Below are positions 55,979 to 64,000 of a stretch of 64,000 bases of DNA, in pieces. The notes below the pieces were generated by a model. The model did no database searches. It saw only the letters and a list, made by a program, of their open reading frames with translations, and was not told where the DNA came from. The translations under genes and the position numbers were made by a program. Numbering within the stretch: position 1 is the first letter of the stretch; each line of letters starts with the position of its first letter. The DNA lies in NCBI GenBank assembly GCA_913775525.1, contig CAJYLH010000034.1:1-64000 (forward strand), read 5' to 3'. The stretch is from an uncultured Chryseobacterium sp. (GTDB lineage Bacteria > Bacteroidota > Bacteroidia > Flavobacteriales > Weeksellaceae).

Positions 55979-57020
55979 TTAATATTTGGATATAGGTATT
56001 GACTTGATTTAAATCTTTTTTATTTAGATCATAATGCTTTACGTTTTCTAGTAATTCTTTATAATTATTAATAACATTATTTAAAGCCGAAGAAAAGGAA
56101 CTAGAATCTAAAGGATTGAAAAATTCACCAGTACCCGGTTCAATTAACATCTCATTAAGACTTCCAACATTCTCACTTAATAATAGCACACAATTATTAT
56201 ACAATGCTTCTTCTACAACTAGTCCCCATGGCTCAACTGTCGACGGTAATACAAAAACATGATGTTCTTGATAAATCTTATAAATTTCATCATTGGAACA
56301 ATGTCCTCTAAAAATTATATTATTATTTGATATACTTTTTAGAGAGCCTAATAATGGACCATCACCTACAATTGTTAACGGTAGGTTCAGATGATTAAAT
56401 ATTCTAATGATAAACTCTACGTTCTTTTTCTCTATAAGCCTCCCTACATAAAGAAATTTAAGTTTTTCCATTTCTCTTTCCTCCTTTAAAATTTGCTCAT
56501 TTACCTGTTTTTTACGAAGTATGCCAACACCTTTAGTAATCATAATACTTCCTTTAAAACCAAGTGATTTTAGTGCTTTTCGATGAGAAATACCTGAAAC
56601 AATAGCAGAATAGTAACGAGTGAGTATTACCTTCTTTATCCATTTCTTCCAACCTTTCACAACTGATTCTATAGCCGACTCAGATTGAATGATATTTTTG
56701 TTTTTACTTATTAAAAAAGATAATAAAATAAATTCTTTTTCTATATATCCGCCGTAAATAATTTTTTTATATTTTAGATTTTTTACTATGTGCAAAAGCT
56801 TAGCAAAAGTATTTAAAAAAAATCTTTTTTCTACTTGAAACTCATTAAGTATCTTAAAATCAAAATCTATATTTTTTTTAAAGTTATCATCTATAACAAC
56901 CTGATCTGACAAACCTAAAAATATCACATAAATCTTTATTGATTTATTAATCTCATTATACAGGTTTATTTTGTAAAACGAAGGGCAGTTATTTAAAATA
57001 ATAATGTCGTAGTTATTCAT
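55971..57020 (-). CDS. Glycosyltransferase, GT4 (GT-B fold)
   Basis: A 349-residue transferase whose donor domain contains LYVGRLIEKKNVEFIIRIFN and STVEPWGLVVEEALYNNCVLLLSENVGSLNEML with the EX7E acids. The N-terminal half is lysine- and isoleucine-rich and less conserved. It belongs to the AT-rich right part of the locus and lies 12 bases after the EpsG-like gene. Confidence 0.88.
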   Translation of the reverse strand: MNNYDIIILNNCPSFYKINLYNEINKSIKIYVIFLGLSDQVVIDDNFKKNIDFDFKILNEFQVEKRFFLNTFAKLLHIVKNLKYKKIIYGGYIEKEFILLSFLISKNKNIIQSESAIESVVKGWKKWIKKVILTRYYSAIVSGISHRKALKSLGFKGSIMITKGVGILRKKQVNEQILKEEREMEKLKFLYVGRLIEKKNVEFIIRIFNHLNLPLTIVGDGPLLGSLKSISNNNIIFRGHCSNDEIYKIYQEHHVFVLPSTVEPWGLVVEEALYNNCVLLLSENVGSLNEMLIEPGTGEFFNPLDSSSFSSALNNVINNYKELLENVKHYDLNKKDLNQVNTYIQILND

Positions 57021-57032
57021 TAAAAAAGAAGG

Positions 57033-58118
57033 TTAATCGTTGAGGTGTAATAACCAAAAATCATATGGTATAAAAGAAATTTTCTCAAGTGTCCCGCTTA
57101 AGTATGCTTTTATATGAGAGTCTATTAAGAATGCAAAGATAAGTAATAATGCTGAACTAACCATATACTTATGAAATACAAGGAGCTTAGAAATCTTTGG
57201 ATAAGATGGAAAAATTAGTATCCAAAAAGACATAAACATTCCACCAATTCTAAATGCTGAATGTGGTTCAAATTCTAAAATATTATATAAAAACACTCCA
57301 AATGTTGATAATGATATAAAAATTGAGTTTATTGGCTTGAACCGAACGAGATCTTTGTAAAAATATATATTGAATAAAGTTAAAAAGTAAAATAAAAAAG
57401 GCATATATATACCCTGCTTTGCATTATCAGAATTTCTTAGATAAATTAAAATCCTTGTATCAAAGTTATTGTAGAAAGAGAATGAAAAAATTACATATTG
57501 TAATATACTTGACATCATAAAAGACGATATAAATAGGAGTAATAAGAAATTGCGAGTAGCTTTCCAACGAACTATTGGATATATTAATAATCCAAAAATC
57601 CCAGAGGAATGAAAAAAATAAGCAGTTAAAATTACAAGAAGAAATTTGAGATATTTTTTAGTGTACGCAAAAGTAAAACTATATAATAGAAGACTAGAGG
57701 CTAAAGCTTGTCTAATTGTTGAAAGAGATGCCGAAAAAAGAAAAGGTATTGAAAAAAAAGCAATCCAAGATATCGTTATATTTTCCGAATATCTATCAAT
57801 TACAATTTTTGTATATATCAAAATCAAAAAAGAAAAGATGGCAAAAGGTAGCGGATAAAAATCAGCATAGTACCCTATATCAAGAACTAATCTACTAAGA
57901 AACTCAAATTTTTCCGTTTCACCACTCGTTATAAAATCTTTATATTCAAAATAATCCCAACCTACACCATATCTTAAAGATGTAAACAGGAAAAATGCTG
58001 AAAAGATGATTAAACTTTTCTTTTTTTCGGTAATTGTACATGTGGTCAGCATAACCAACAATAAAATTACAATAAAAATATATGGAAATAAATCTATGGG
58101 AGAATAATAGTAGCTCAT
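57033..58118 (-). CDS. EpsG-like polysaccharide polymerase
   Basis: A 361-residue integral membrane protein with about ten hydrophobic helices. LRYGVGWDYFEYKDF is the EpsG signature; STIRQALASSLLLYSF and FFHSSGIFGLLIYPI are further family segments. It is the second EpsG-like gene in the locus and lies directly beside a third candidate polymerase. Confidence 0.83.
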   Translation of the reverse strand: MSYYYSPIDLFPYIFIVILLLVMLTTCTITEKKKSLIIFSAFFLFTSLRYGVGWDYFEYKDFITSGETEKFEFLSRLVLDIGYYADFYPLPFAIFSFLILIYTKIVIDRYSENITISWIAFFSIPFLFSASLSTIRQALASSLLLYSFTFAYTKKYLKFLLVILTAYFFHSSGIFGLLIYPIVRWKATRNFLLLLFISSFMMSSILQYVIFSFSFYNNFDTRILIYLRNSDNAKQGIYMPFLFYFLTLFNIYFYKDLVRFKPINSIFISLSTFGVFLYNILEFEPHSAFRIGGMFMSFWILIFPSYPKISKLLVFHKYMVSSALLLIFAFLIDSHIKAYLSGTLEKISFIPYDFWLLHLND

Positions 58119-58128
58119 GAGCTTAAAT

Positions 58129-59493
58129 CTACCAAATTACCAATTTTTTGACTCTTCTTACCTTATGCTCATTTCTCATAATAATTTTATATACAATATA
58201 AAATGAAACAGAATAACCGCAAACATAAGCAAAAGCCGACAATAGATCACCCCTTAAGATAAAGATTAAAAATCCTGTAAAAATAAAATAGAAAACCTCG
58301 AAATGTTTATTATAAAAACGTCCAGCTCTTGAATAAGTAGAATAAATGTTGTCTAGCTTAGCACAGAAATAAGATAGAAATAATACGAAAAGCAATATTC
58401 CAAAAAATCCAAAATTAATATACCCTTCAGCAAAGAAATTCATTGAAATATTATCTAAATTCAAATCTAATTGTTTAGACATAAATGCTCCAGAACCAAT
58501 TGGCTTATTTGACCACAAAGATCTTGGAACCCACACGAAAATAACGCCTAGTAATTGACGACCATAAGTTATTATATCAAACTTCATCACTCGCATAAGG
58601 CTTGAGTATGTATCAAAATGCCCTTCTTCGAACATAGCATAACTTAAATTAAAACCACCAAAATCTTCATCAATCGCATATCGGAAGTTATCTAAAAATG
58701 GAAAAACAATTAGCAATCCAAATATCATCAATATGTTGAAACGTGCTCCTTTCCTAAAAAAGGGAAAAACAACTAGTGTGAAAGGTATGTAAAGTGCAGC
58801 AGCATTGTATCTAGCAAAACCTGTTGGAAAATTAGCAAGCAGACCTATTGCCAAAAAAATAATCGAAAAAATGTCAAGTCTTTTTACATTGTTATAGTAT
58901 ACCATAAAAACAATAAGTGAGAATGGTCTACAGATATTGAATACTATTTGACTTAAGGGGTTGAATTCTATCTGTTCATCTAACATACCTCCTCTGTAAA
59001 ACATTGCAGCAATGTTTCCATTAAATAGTATCAAAGTAAAAGCGAATGAAGCTACCGAAAATATTAGTAATAATAATTTGGTTTTCAACTTAATTTGATA
59101 ACTTTTAAACTCAGGTAAATTTGCATGACCTTTTATCAGCTTTTGTTTGGTTTTTGATAAACCCTTATAAAAAAATTCGAAAAGTGTCATAATAAATAAA
59201 ATGACAAGGTTTGTAAAAAAATAGTCTTCACTCCTAAAAGTTACCAAGCCGCCCCACATTTTTACCGCATTTGAATATTGTATGTAGGGTGCTATACCAA
59301 AAAAGAATAAAACAAATGTGTAGTAGATTTTGTACATGCTAAAAGAAGGTCTATCACTAAAAAATATCGCTAACAAACTCCAGCAAACAATAATACAGTA
59401 AGAAATATCAACTCCTAGATGAAAACCTCTAATATTTTGGCTAATAGGAATTAATGCGAAAAACAATGATGAAAAAAAATAAAAGAATTTCAT
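58129..59493 (-). CDS. O-antigen/oligosaccharide repeat-unit polymerase (Wzy-like)
   Basis: A 454-residue protein with about 11-12 membrane helices and a periplasmic loop (WVPRSLWSNKPIGSGAFMSKQLDLN near residues 320-345) of the kind found in Wzy-type polymerases. The loop segment with PRSLWSNKP is typical of the OPS polymerase group. Two polymerase-like genes side by side are unusual: one may polymerise and the other may be a ligase or act on another glycan. Confidence 0.78.
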   Translation of the reverse strand: MKFFYFFSSLFFALIPISQNIRGFHLGVDISYCIIVCWSLLAIFFSDRPSFSMYKIYYTFVLFFFGIAPYIQYSNAVKMWGGLVTFRSEDYFFTNLVILFIMTLFEFFYKGLSKTKQKLIKGHANLPEFKSYQIKLKTKLLLLIFSVASFAFTLILFNGNIAAMFYRGGMLDEQIEFNPLSQIVFNICRPFSLIVFMVYYNNVKRLDIFSIIFLAIGLLANFPTGFARYNAAALYIPFTLVVFPFFRKGARFNILMIFGLLIVFPFLDNFRYAIDEDFGGFNLSYAMFEEGHFDTYSSLMRVMKFDIITYGRQLLGVIFVWVPRSLWSNKPIGSGAFMSKQLDLNLDNISMNFFAEGYINFGFFGILLFVLFLSYFCAKLDNIYSTYSRAGRFYNKHFEVFYFIFTGFLIFILRGDLLSAFAYVCGYSVSFYIVYKIIMRNEHKVRRVKKLVIW

Positions 59494-59512
59494 TATACTA
59501 TTTATTTTTTAA

Positions 59513-60646
59513 TTATAAAATTCTTCGTGTGAATTCTTCAATTTGTTTATCCTTTATATATGCGACATATTTTGAAGTGATAAGCGGTGATATTTCTAAA
59601 TCATTTAATTGTGATATTATTTTCTCTGATTTCGATTCATCTATCATATAACCTAGGCTATATTTCTTAACAATTTTACCGATAAGACCGTCCTTAACTG
59701 CAATCACTTTTTTATCAAACAACGCTGAGTAATTTAAAATACCACTACTTTGTTCATTGACCTTATAAGGCATTAGTATGAAATCACATGAATAACATAA
59801 ATCAGATAAAAACTGATATGAACAGTATTCATCATAAACAATAATATTAGCATCGCTACTATTTACATACTGATAAAATTCTTCCTTTATATCTTCACCA
59901 ACTTTCCCAGCGAAAACAAAACAAAAATTTTGAAGATTATTTATCCCTCCTGAATTAATAGCTCTTAAAATTTCTAAAGTTCCTTTTCTTTCGGTAAGAG
60001 CTCCACAATGCAGAAACACTTTTTGATTTTTTGGTATATTTAGCTTATCTCTCAAATTTTTATCATTTTCTTCAAAACTTATAAAAATAGGATCAGGTAA
60101 ATATTTGAAAGCTTTTGTTTTAAATTTACGATTTAGGTAAAAAGGACTTATATTGTCATTAAGTAAAAATATACGGTCGAAAATTCTTAATCGAGAAAAA
60201 AGGGTATATTTTAAAATATCCTGACATTTCACAAAAATATTTGACCTTTTCCATCTGTATAAATAGATTAAATATACAATACCAGAGACCTTTATTTTTT
60301 TATCAATAAAAAATATAATGAAAGGGAGAAAAGATATTATATTGATTAAAAAAATATTAGTTGCCTCAAATTTTTTCACTCTTTTTTGTAATGCTCGTGA
60401 TAAATAAAAAGAAGCAAAAAGAGCATTCTTTTTAAAGTTTACTAATTCTGAGCCGGTAAAATAATCAATTTTGATATTGTTGGCATTTGGCCATTCTAAA
60501 ATATCCTTTTTTTCTTTAAACTTAGGATTTAAAATAAAATAATATTCTGCATCTCGATTTTCAGATGCTGCCCAGAACAAATGATGTACATATTCTAAAT
60601 GATGGCCATCTATTGATTGATCAAAAATGATAGTTCTATCAGTCAT
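59513..60646 (-). CDS. Glycosyltransferase-like protein, GT-B fold
   Basis: A 377-residue protein. The C-terminal half contains KVFLHCGALTERKGTLEILRAI, FVFAGKVG and MPYKVNEQSSGILNYSALFDKKVIAV, which follow the GT4 pattern (donor-binding loops and an acid-rich turn). The N-terminal half (IIFDQSIDGHHLEYVHHLFWAA) is diverged. It lies 3 bases before the start of the putative transferase gene that precedes it in the operon. Acceptor and donor are unknown. Confidence 0.78.
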   Translation of the reverse strand: MTDRTIIFDQSIDGHHLEYVHHLFWAASENRDAEYYFILNPKFKEKKDILEWPNANNIKIDYFTGSELVNFKKNALFASFYLSRALQKRVKKFEATNIFLINIISFLPFIIFFIDKKIKVSGIVYLIYLYRWKRSNIFVKCQDILKYTLFSRLRIFDRIFLLNDNISPFYLNRKFKTKAFKYLPDPIFISFEENDKNLRDKLNIPKNQKVFLHCGALTERKGTLEILRAINSGGINNLQNFCFVFAGKVGEDIKEEFYQYVNSSDANIIVYDEYCSYQFLSDLCYSCDFILMPYKVNEQSSGILNYSALFDKKVIAVKDGLIGKIVKKYSLGYMIDESKSEKIISQLNDLEISPLITSKYVAYIKDKQIEEFTRRIL

Positions 60647-60649
60647 AAA

Positions 60650-61369
60650 TCATTTGATGTTTAAAAAACTATAAATTTTATTTACTAAAAACTTCAAAAA
60701 AAAATTTTTAGTATACAGTCCTCCTGTGCTTCCTGAAACACCAATAACATTTGGAAAAGCTTTAAAAAAATTAATTTCTATTTTATTTTCGCAAATTGTA
60801 TTAAAATAAATATGTTCCAAAAATATATTCTCATCATCTCTAACCTTTAAATATTGATTAATAAATTTTTCTTTAAAGAGTTCAACATCCATTTTATAAA
60901 AAAATGTTTTAATAAAATTTCTCTCGTAATTTAAACTAAATGCAGTTCTTACAAACAGCGTAGATTGATTGAGAGATTTTTTTATAACATAATCAAAATT
61001 TTCAACGTGCAATCTACCAGTAATTTTATAAAAGCTACTATAATTAGTAATAAGTTTGCTATTATCAAAAATAAATTTCATTATTTCACCTTCGCCATAT
61101 CCTTTTCCATATTCGTAAATTTCTTTATTACTACCTTGAAAATATAAAACCTCGATATTTATTTTTGATTTGGTTACTAAGTCTTTAAAAACAGGGTTAT
61201 TATTATAATTATACATTGTATTATCACAAATAATAACAGAGCTTAAAGCACTAATATTTAACAACTTACTTATCGCAGTTATATATTCATGTTCTCTAAT
61301 TATTGAATCCTGAATTGCTACATATTTGCTTTTGACAGTTACTGCTGATGTAATTATACATAGGCTCAT
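60650..61369 (-). CDS. Putative glycosyltransferase or unknown protein, 239 residues
   Basis: I do not recognise this family securely. It has no signal peptide and no membrane helix. The central segment EYGKGYGEGEIMKFIFDNSKLI followed by FYKITGRL looks like parts of GT-A-like capsule proteins, in which a sugar nucleotide would bind, but no clear DXD motif is visible apart from RDDENIF. It is very AT-rich and lies one base after the second flippase gene and 3 bases before the next transferase gene. Its place makes a transferase role likely. Confidence 0.6.
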   Translation of the reverse strand: MSLCIITSAVTVKSKYVAIQDSIIREHEYITAISKLLNISALSSVIICDNTMYNYNNNPVFKDLVTKSKINIEVLYFQGSNKEIYEYGKGYGEGEIMKFIFDNSKLITNYSSFYKITGRLHVENFDYVIKKSLNQSTLFVRTAFSLNYERNFIKTFFYKMDVELFKEKFINQYLKVRDDENIFLEHIYFNTICENKIEINFFKAFPNVIGVSGSTGGLYTKNFFLKFLVNKIYSFLNIK

Positions 61370-61370
61370 T

Positions 61371-62831
61371 TTACGAAAGTTTTAATTTTTTAAAAACCAT
61401 ATTTTTCAGTTCAAGAACTATTTGATCTGCGGTTATCAACAAATATGTAAAAAAAATCAAAAATGAAATTGTCACATTTAATAAGAAATACAAATAAATA
61501 TTAATATCTAAATTGATAAAATAAAAAAGACGCATACTAGCATACATCAATATTCCAGCTACAGAGTAGTTGATAATTGACTTCAATTTTAAATCGATTT
61601 TTTTTATTGTTCCCCACATGAATAAAATCATAAATATTGGCCCTAATAACTCTGCAACAGCCACTAAAATAGCTGCGCCAACATGTTGATAGTATCTTAT
61701 TAAAAAATATCCAACTACTATACTTATAATTGATGAATAAAGGACAGAGTATGTGTAAACTTTCTCTTTTCCCATTGGATATATTATAAAATAAGACAAA
61801 AAATATGCAATTCCCACAAAAATAATTATTGTTGATAATATTTTTAGAGAAGTTTCCGCTGGCAAATATTGTTCGTTCGAAAAAATAAGTATCAACTGTG
61901 AAGATGAAGAGTATATAATTATAAAAAATGGTAAGATTAAAAATAAAATATATCTAAATGCTTTAGCTAATAGAATATTATATTGTTTAATATCATTATT
62001 ATATAATGCGGAGAAACGTGGCAAAAGTACAGCTGCAAAAACAGATGTTACAGTAATTGCCATTCTTACTAATTTATTAGAGAGAGAAAAATAGCCCACA
62101 TATTTATTTCCAGATATTGTGCCTAAAAAAAATGTTGTTAAATCCATATATAGACTATTTGAAAACGCCGCCAAAAGAAATACCATTAATGGTTTGTAAT
62201 GTTTGTTAAATTCAAGCATTTTGAAATTTAATTCACTAAACTCTACATATTTCTTTAGATAATAAAGATTAATACCAGTATTAATTACAATTGTTAGCAT
62301 CAAAATAACTCCATACTCAAAATAATCATCACGATTTCTGACAAAAATGAATAATGAAATAAAACTTAAAGTACGAACAATAATGGTTCTTAAAAAAATA
62401 ACTCTTTGATTCTCTATGCCCTGATAAAACCAATCTATACTAAAATTACTAAAGAAAAGCATTGGAGCCATTATAAGTAATAATTTATAGTTTGATTTTA
62501 CATTATCAATGAAAAGTGTACTAAAGAATAAAAAAAAGTATGACAAAACAGTTGTTACTGTTAAAATAATAAATATTTCACATATAAGTTTACTCCTATT
62601 AGTAACATTGTCTTTTACTTTTGATATTTCTCTTACACCATATAAAGGTAGTCCTAAACATGCGATAACTTGAATATATGATATGTAAGAATTGATAAAG
62701 TCTACCTTACCCAGGTTTTCAGGACCTAAGGTTTTCAATATATATGGAGTTGAAACAATACCTATCAAAAAGCCATAAAATACTCTTACAAGATTTAACA
62801 GATAGTTTTCTTTTAGGCTAGCAACTTTCAT
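61371..62831 (-). CDS. Oligosaccharide flippase (Wzx family), second copy
   Basis: A 486-residue membrane protein with about 12-14 helices. NLVRVFYGFLIGIVSTPYILKTLGPENLGKVDFINS and KYVGYFSLSNKLVRM align with the flippase at 44959-46413. The two are paralogues, not recent copies, because only scattered blocks are identical. The gene is very AT-rich (sixty bases from 61441 contain only eight G or C). It should flip the repeat unit made by the surrounding transferases. Confidence 0.92.
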   Translation of the reverse strand: MKVASLKENYLLNLVRVFYGFLIGIVSTPYILKTLGPENLGKVDFINSYISYIQVIACLGLPLYGVREISKVKDNVTNRSKLICEIFIILTVTTVLSYFFLFFSTLFIDNVKSNYKLLLIMAPMLFFSNFSIDWFYQGIENQRVIFLRTIIVRTLSFISLFIFVRNRDDYFEYGVILMLTIVINTGINLYYLKKYVEFSELNFKMLEFNKHYKPLMVFLLAAFSNSLYMDLTTFFLGTISGNKYVGYFSLSNKLVRMAITVTSVFAAVLLPRFSALYNNDIKQYNILLAKAFRYILFLILPFFIIIYSSSSQLILIFSNEQYLPAETSLKILSTIIIFVGIAYFLSYFIIYPMGKEKVYTYSVLYSSIISIVVGYFLIRYYQHVGAAILVAVAELLGPIFMILFMWGTIKKIDLKLKSIINYSVAGILMYASMRLFYFINLDINIYLYFLLNVTISFLIFFTYLLITADQIVLELKNMVFKKLKLS

Positions 62832-62859
62832 GAAAAATATTAAATTTTTTAATTTGAAA

Positions 62860-63933
62860 TTAATACAATTTCAAATCACTCTCCATCATCTCTCTCACCA
62901 ATCCGACCAAGTCATATTGTGGTTCCCAACCCAACTGAGTTTTGGATTTTGTAGGATCACCAATTAACAAATCTACTTCTGTAGGACGGTAATATTCGGG
63001 ATCTACCGAAACAACCTTTTTACCTATTTCCAACTGGTATAACGGATTATTACAAGCTACTACTTTCGCCACTTCATTTTCATTTTCTCCTTCAAAAGAA
63101 AGCTCAACTCCAACTTCATTAAATGCCATACGTACGAAATCTCTTACCGAAGTGGTAACTCCTGTTGCAATGACAAAATCTTCAGGTTTTTCCTGCTGAA
63201 GGATTCTCCACATGGCTTCAACATAATCTTTGGCATGTCCCCAGTCACGAAGTGCATTCAGATTTCCTAAATACAGACATTCCTGCTTTCCTTTGGCAAT
63301 CGCTGCGGTAGCCATGGTAATTTTACGGGTAACGAAAGTTTCTCCTCTTCTCGGAGATTCGTGGTTGAATAAAATTCCATTACACGCAAACATTCCGTAA
63401 GCTTCACGGTAATTTTTGGTAATCCAGAAACCATAGATTTTAGCCGCTCCGTAAGGTGAACGTGGATAAAACGGAGAGTTTTCATCATAGAAACCTGCTG
63501 CATTTTTATTTTCCGGTAACCCACCATACAATTCTGAGGTAGAAGCCTGATAAATTCTGGTTTTCTTTTCCAGACCAAGAATACGAACGGCTTCCAATAT
63601 TCTTAAAGTACCAATTCCGTCTACATTAGCAACATATTCAGGAGAATCGAAAGATACTTTTACGTGAGACATTGCTCCCAAATTGTATATTTCATCTGGC
63701 TGAACTTCCTGAATAATTCTGATGATATTGGTGGAATCTGTTAAATCACCATAATGCAGTGTAAAATTTACATGCTGCTCATGCTGATCCTGGTATAAAT
63801 GATCAATTCTCTGCGTATTGAATGAAGATGCTCTTCTTTTGATCCCATGAACTCTATATCCTTTTTCCAACAGAAGCTCTGCCAAATAAGAACCGTCCTG
63901 TCCTGTAATCCCTGTTATTAATGCTGTTTTCAT
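62860..63933 (-). CDS. gmd: GDP-mannose 4,6-dehydratase
   Basis: Converts GDP-D-mannose to GDP-4-keto-6-deoxy-D-mannose, the precursor of GDP-L-fucose, rhamnose or perosamine. The 357-residue SDR has the NADP-binding GITGQDGSY at 8-16, [10 protein letters not shown] and the YxxxK pair in [13 protein letters not shown]. The next enzyme (fcl or another reductase) is not in the window but could lie just beyond the right edge. It is the first gene of the locus seen here. Its G+C looks normal for the chromosome, in contrast to the genes after it. An ATCA-rich tract precedes it. Confidence 0.95.
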   Translation of the reverse strand: MKTALITGITGQDGSYLAELLLEKGYRVHGIKRRASSFNTQRIDHLYQDQHEQHVNFTLHYGDLTDSTNIIRIIQEVQPDEIYNLGAMSHVKVSFDSPEYVANVDGIGTLRILEAVRILGLEKKTRIYQASTSELYGGLPENKNAAGFYDENSPFYPRSPYGAAKIYGFWITKNYREAYGMFACNGILFNHESPRRGETFVTRKITMATAAIAKGKQECLYLGNLNALRDWGHAKDYVEAMWRILQQEKPEDFVIATGVTTSVRDFVRMAFNEVGVELSFEGENENEVAKVVACNNPLYQLEIGKKVVSVDPEYYRPTEVDLLIGDPTKSKTQLGWEPQYDLVGLVREMMESDLKLY

Positions 63934-63956
63934 CTGTATGATGTATGCTTTTTTAT

Positions 63957-63999
63957 TATTGATGAATGATGTTTGATAAATGATGATGGATGATTGATG
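63957..63999. repeat. TGAT-rich simple repeat upstream of gmd
   Basis: TTGATGAATGATG, TTTGATAAATGATGATGGATGATTGATG: the same kind of word mix as at 17207-17249. On the gmd strand it reads as ATCA/TCAT repeats in the leader. It may continue beyond the window. Confidence 0.5.
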
Positions 64000-64000
64000 C

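Overview
The window comes from a flavobacterium of the Chryseobacterium type (Bacteroidota, Weeksellaceae-like). This is inferred from gene content and not from any database search. The main pointers are a fused lpxC-fabZ gene, a PorX-type regulator and a stand-alone sorting domain of the type IX secretion system (T9SS), a SusC/SusD pair, a short Bacteroidota-type arginine decarboxylase, and many promoters with a TAnnTTTG -7 box. No rRNA, tRNA, CRISPR array or insertion sequence was seen.

Left part (1-25.4 kb, housekeeping and accessory genes on both strands): a secreted CocE-like hydrolase; a tandem repeat of three 146-149 bp units; an AlkB/Ada-like alkylation repair pair; speA and speB (arginine to agmatine to putrescine) flanking a HAD phosphatase; an overlapping cobalamin adenosyltransferase / thiamine pyrophosphokinase pair; a three-gene uptake unit (secreted phosphodiesterase, SusC, SusD); a DinB protein facing a WYL regulator; an ABC exporter; an LptB with an unexpected C-terminal domain; a TM2 protein and a protein of unknown function; hemB; a tiny T9SS sorting-domain protein; and a NatAB-like ABC transporter.

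Middle part (25.4-38.1 kb): a minus-strand envelope cluster, HD phosphohydrolase - lpxD - lpxC/fabZ - lpxA - efp - second lpxD-like gene - sucD - outer membrane barrel. It makes the first lipid A intermediates and carries unrelated core genes. porX is transcribed divergently from it, followed by exonuclease III, an RlpA-like protein and rimO.

Right part (38.1-64 kb): a minus-strand surface polysaccharide locus of 24 genes. It contains a Wzc tyrosine kinase, two related Wzx flippases, three candidate polymerases (two EpsG-like, one Wzy-like), three priming sugar transferases, eight or nine glycosyltransferases, sugar nucleotide genes (rfbC, gmd, a DegT aminotransferase, an NAD-dependent epimerase), a secreted TIM-barrel protein and a DUF3575-like outer membrane protein. 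The locus looks like two assembly modules joined end to end, the right one visibly AT-richer than the housekeeping genes. Pathway partners (rmlABD, a GDP-fucose synthase, the dehydratase and acetyltransferase of the amino sugar route) are not in the window.

The most interesting points are the LptB fusion, the double polysaccharide module with its secreted TIM-barrel protein, the stand-alone T9SS sorting domain, the uncharacterised 242-residue protein, and the ATCA-rich leaders shared by two unrelated genes.
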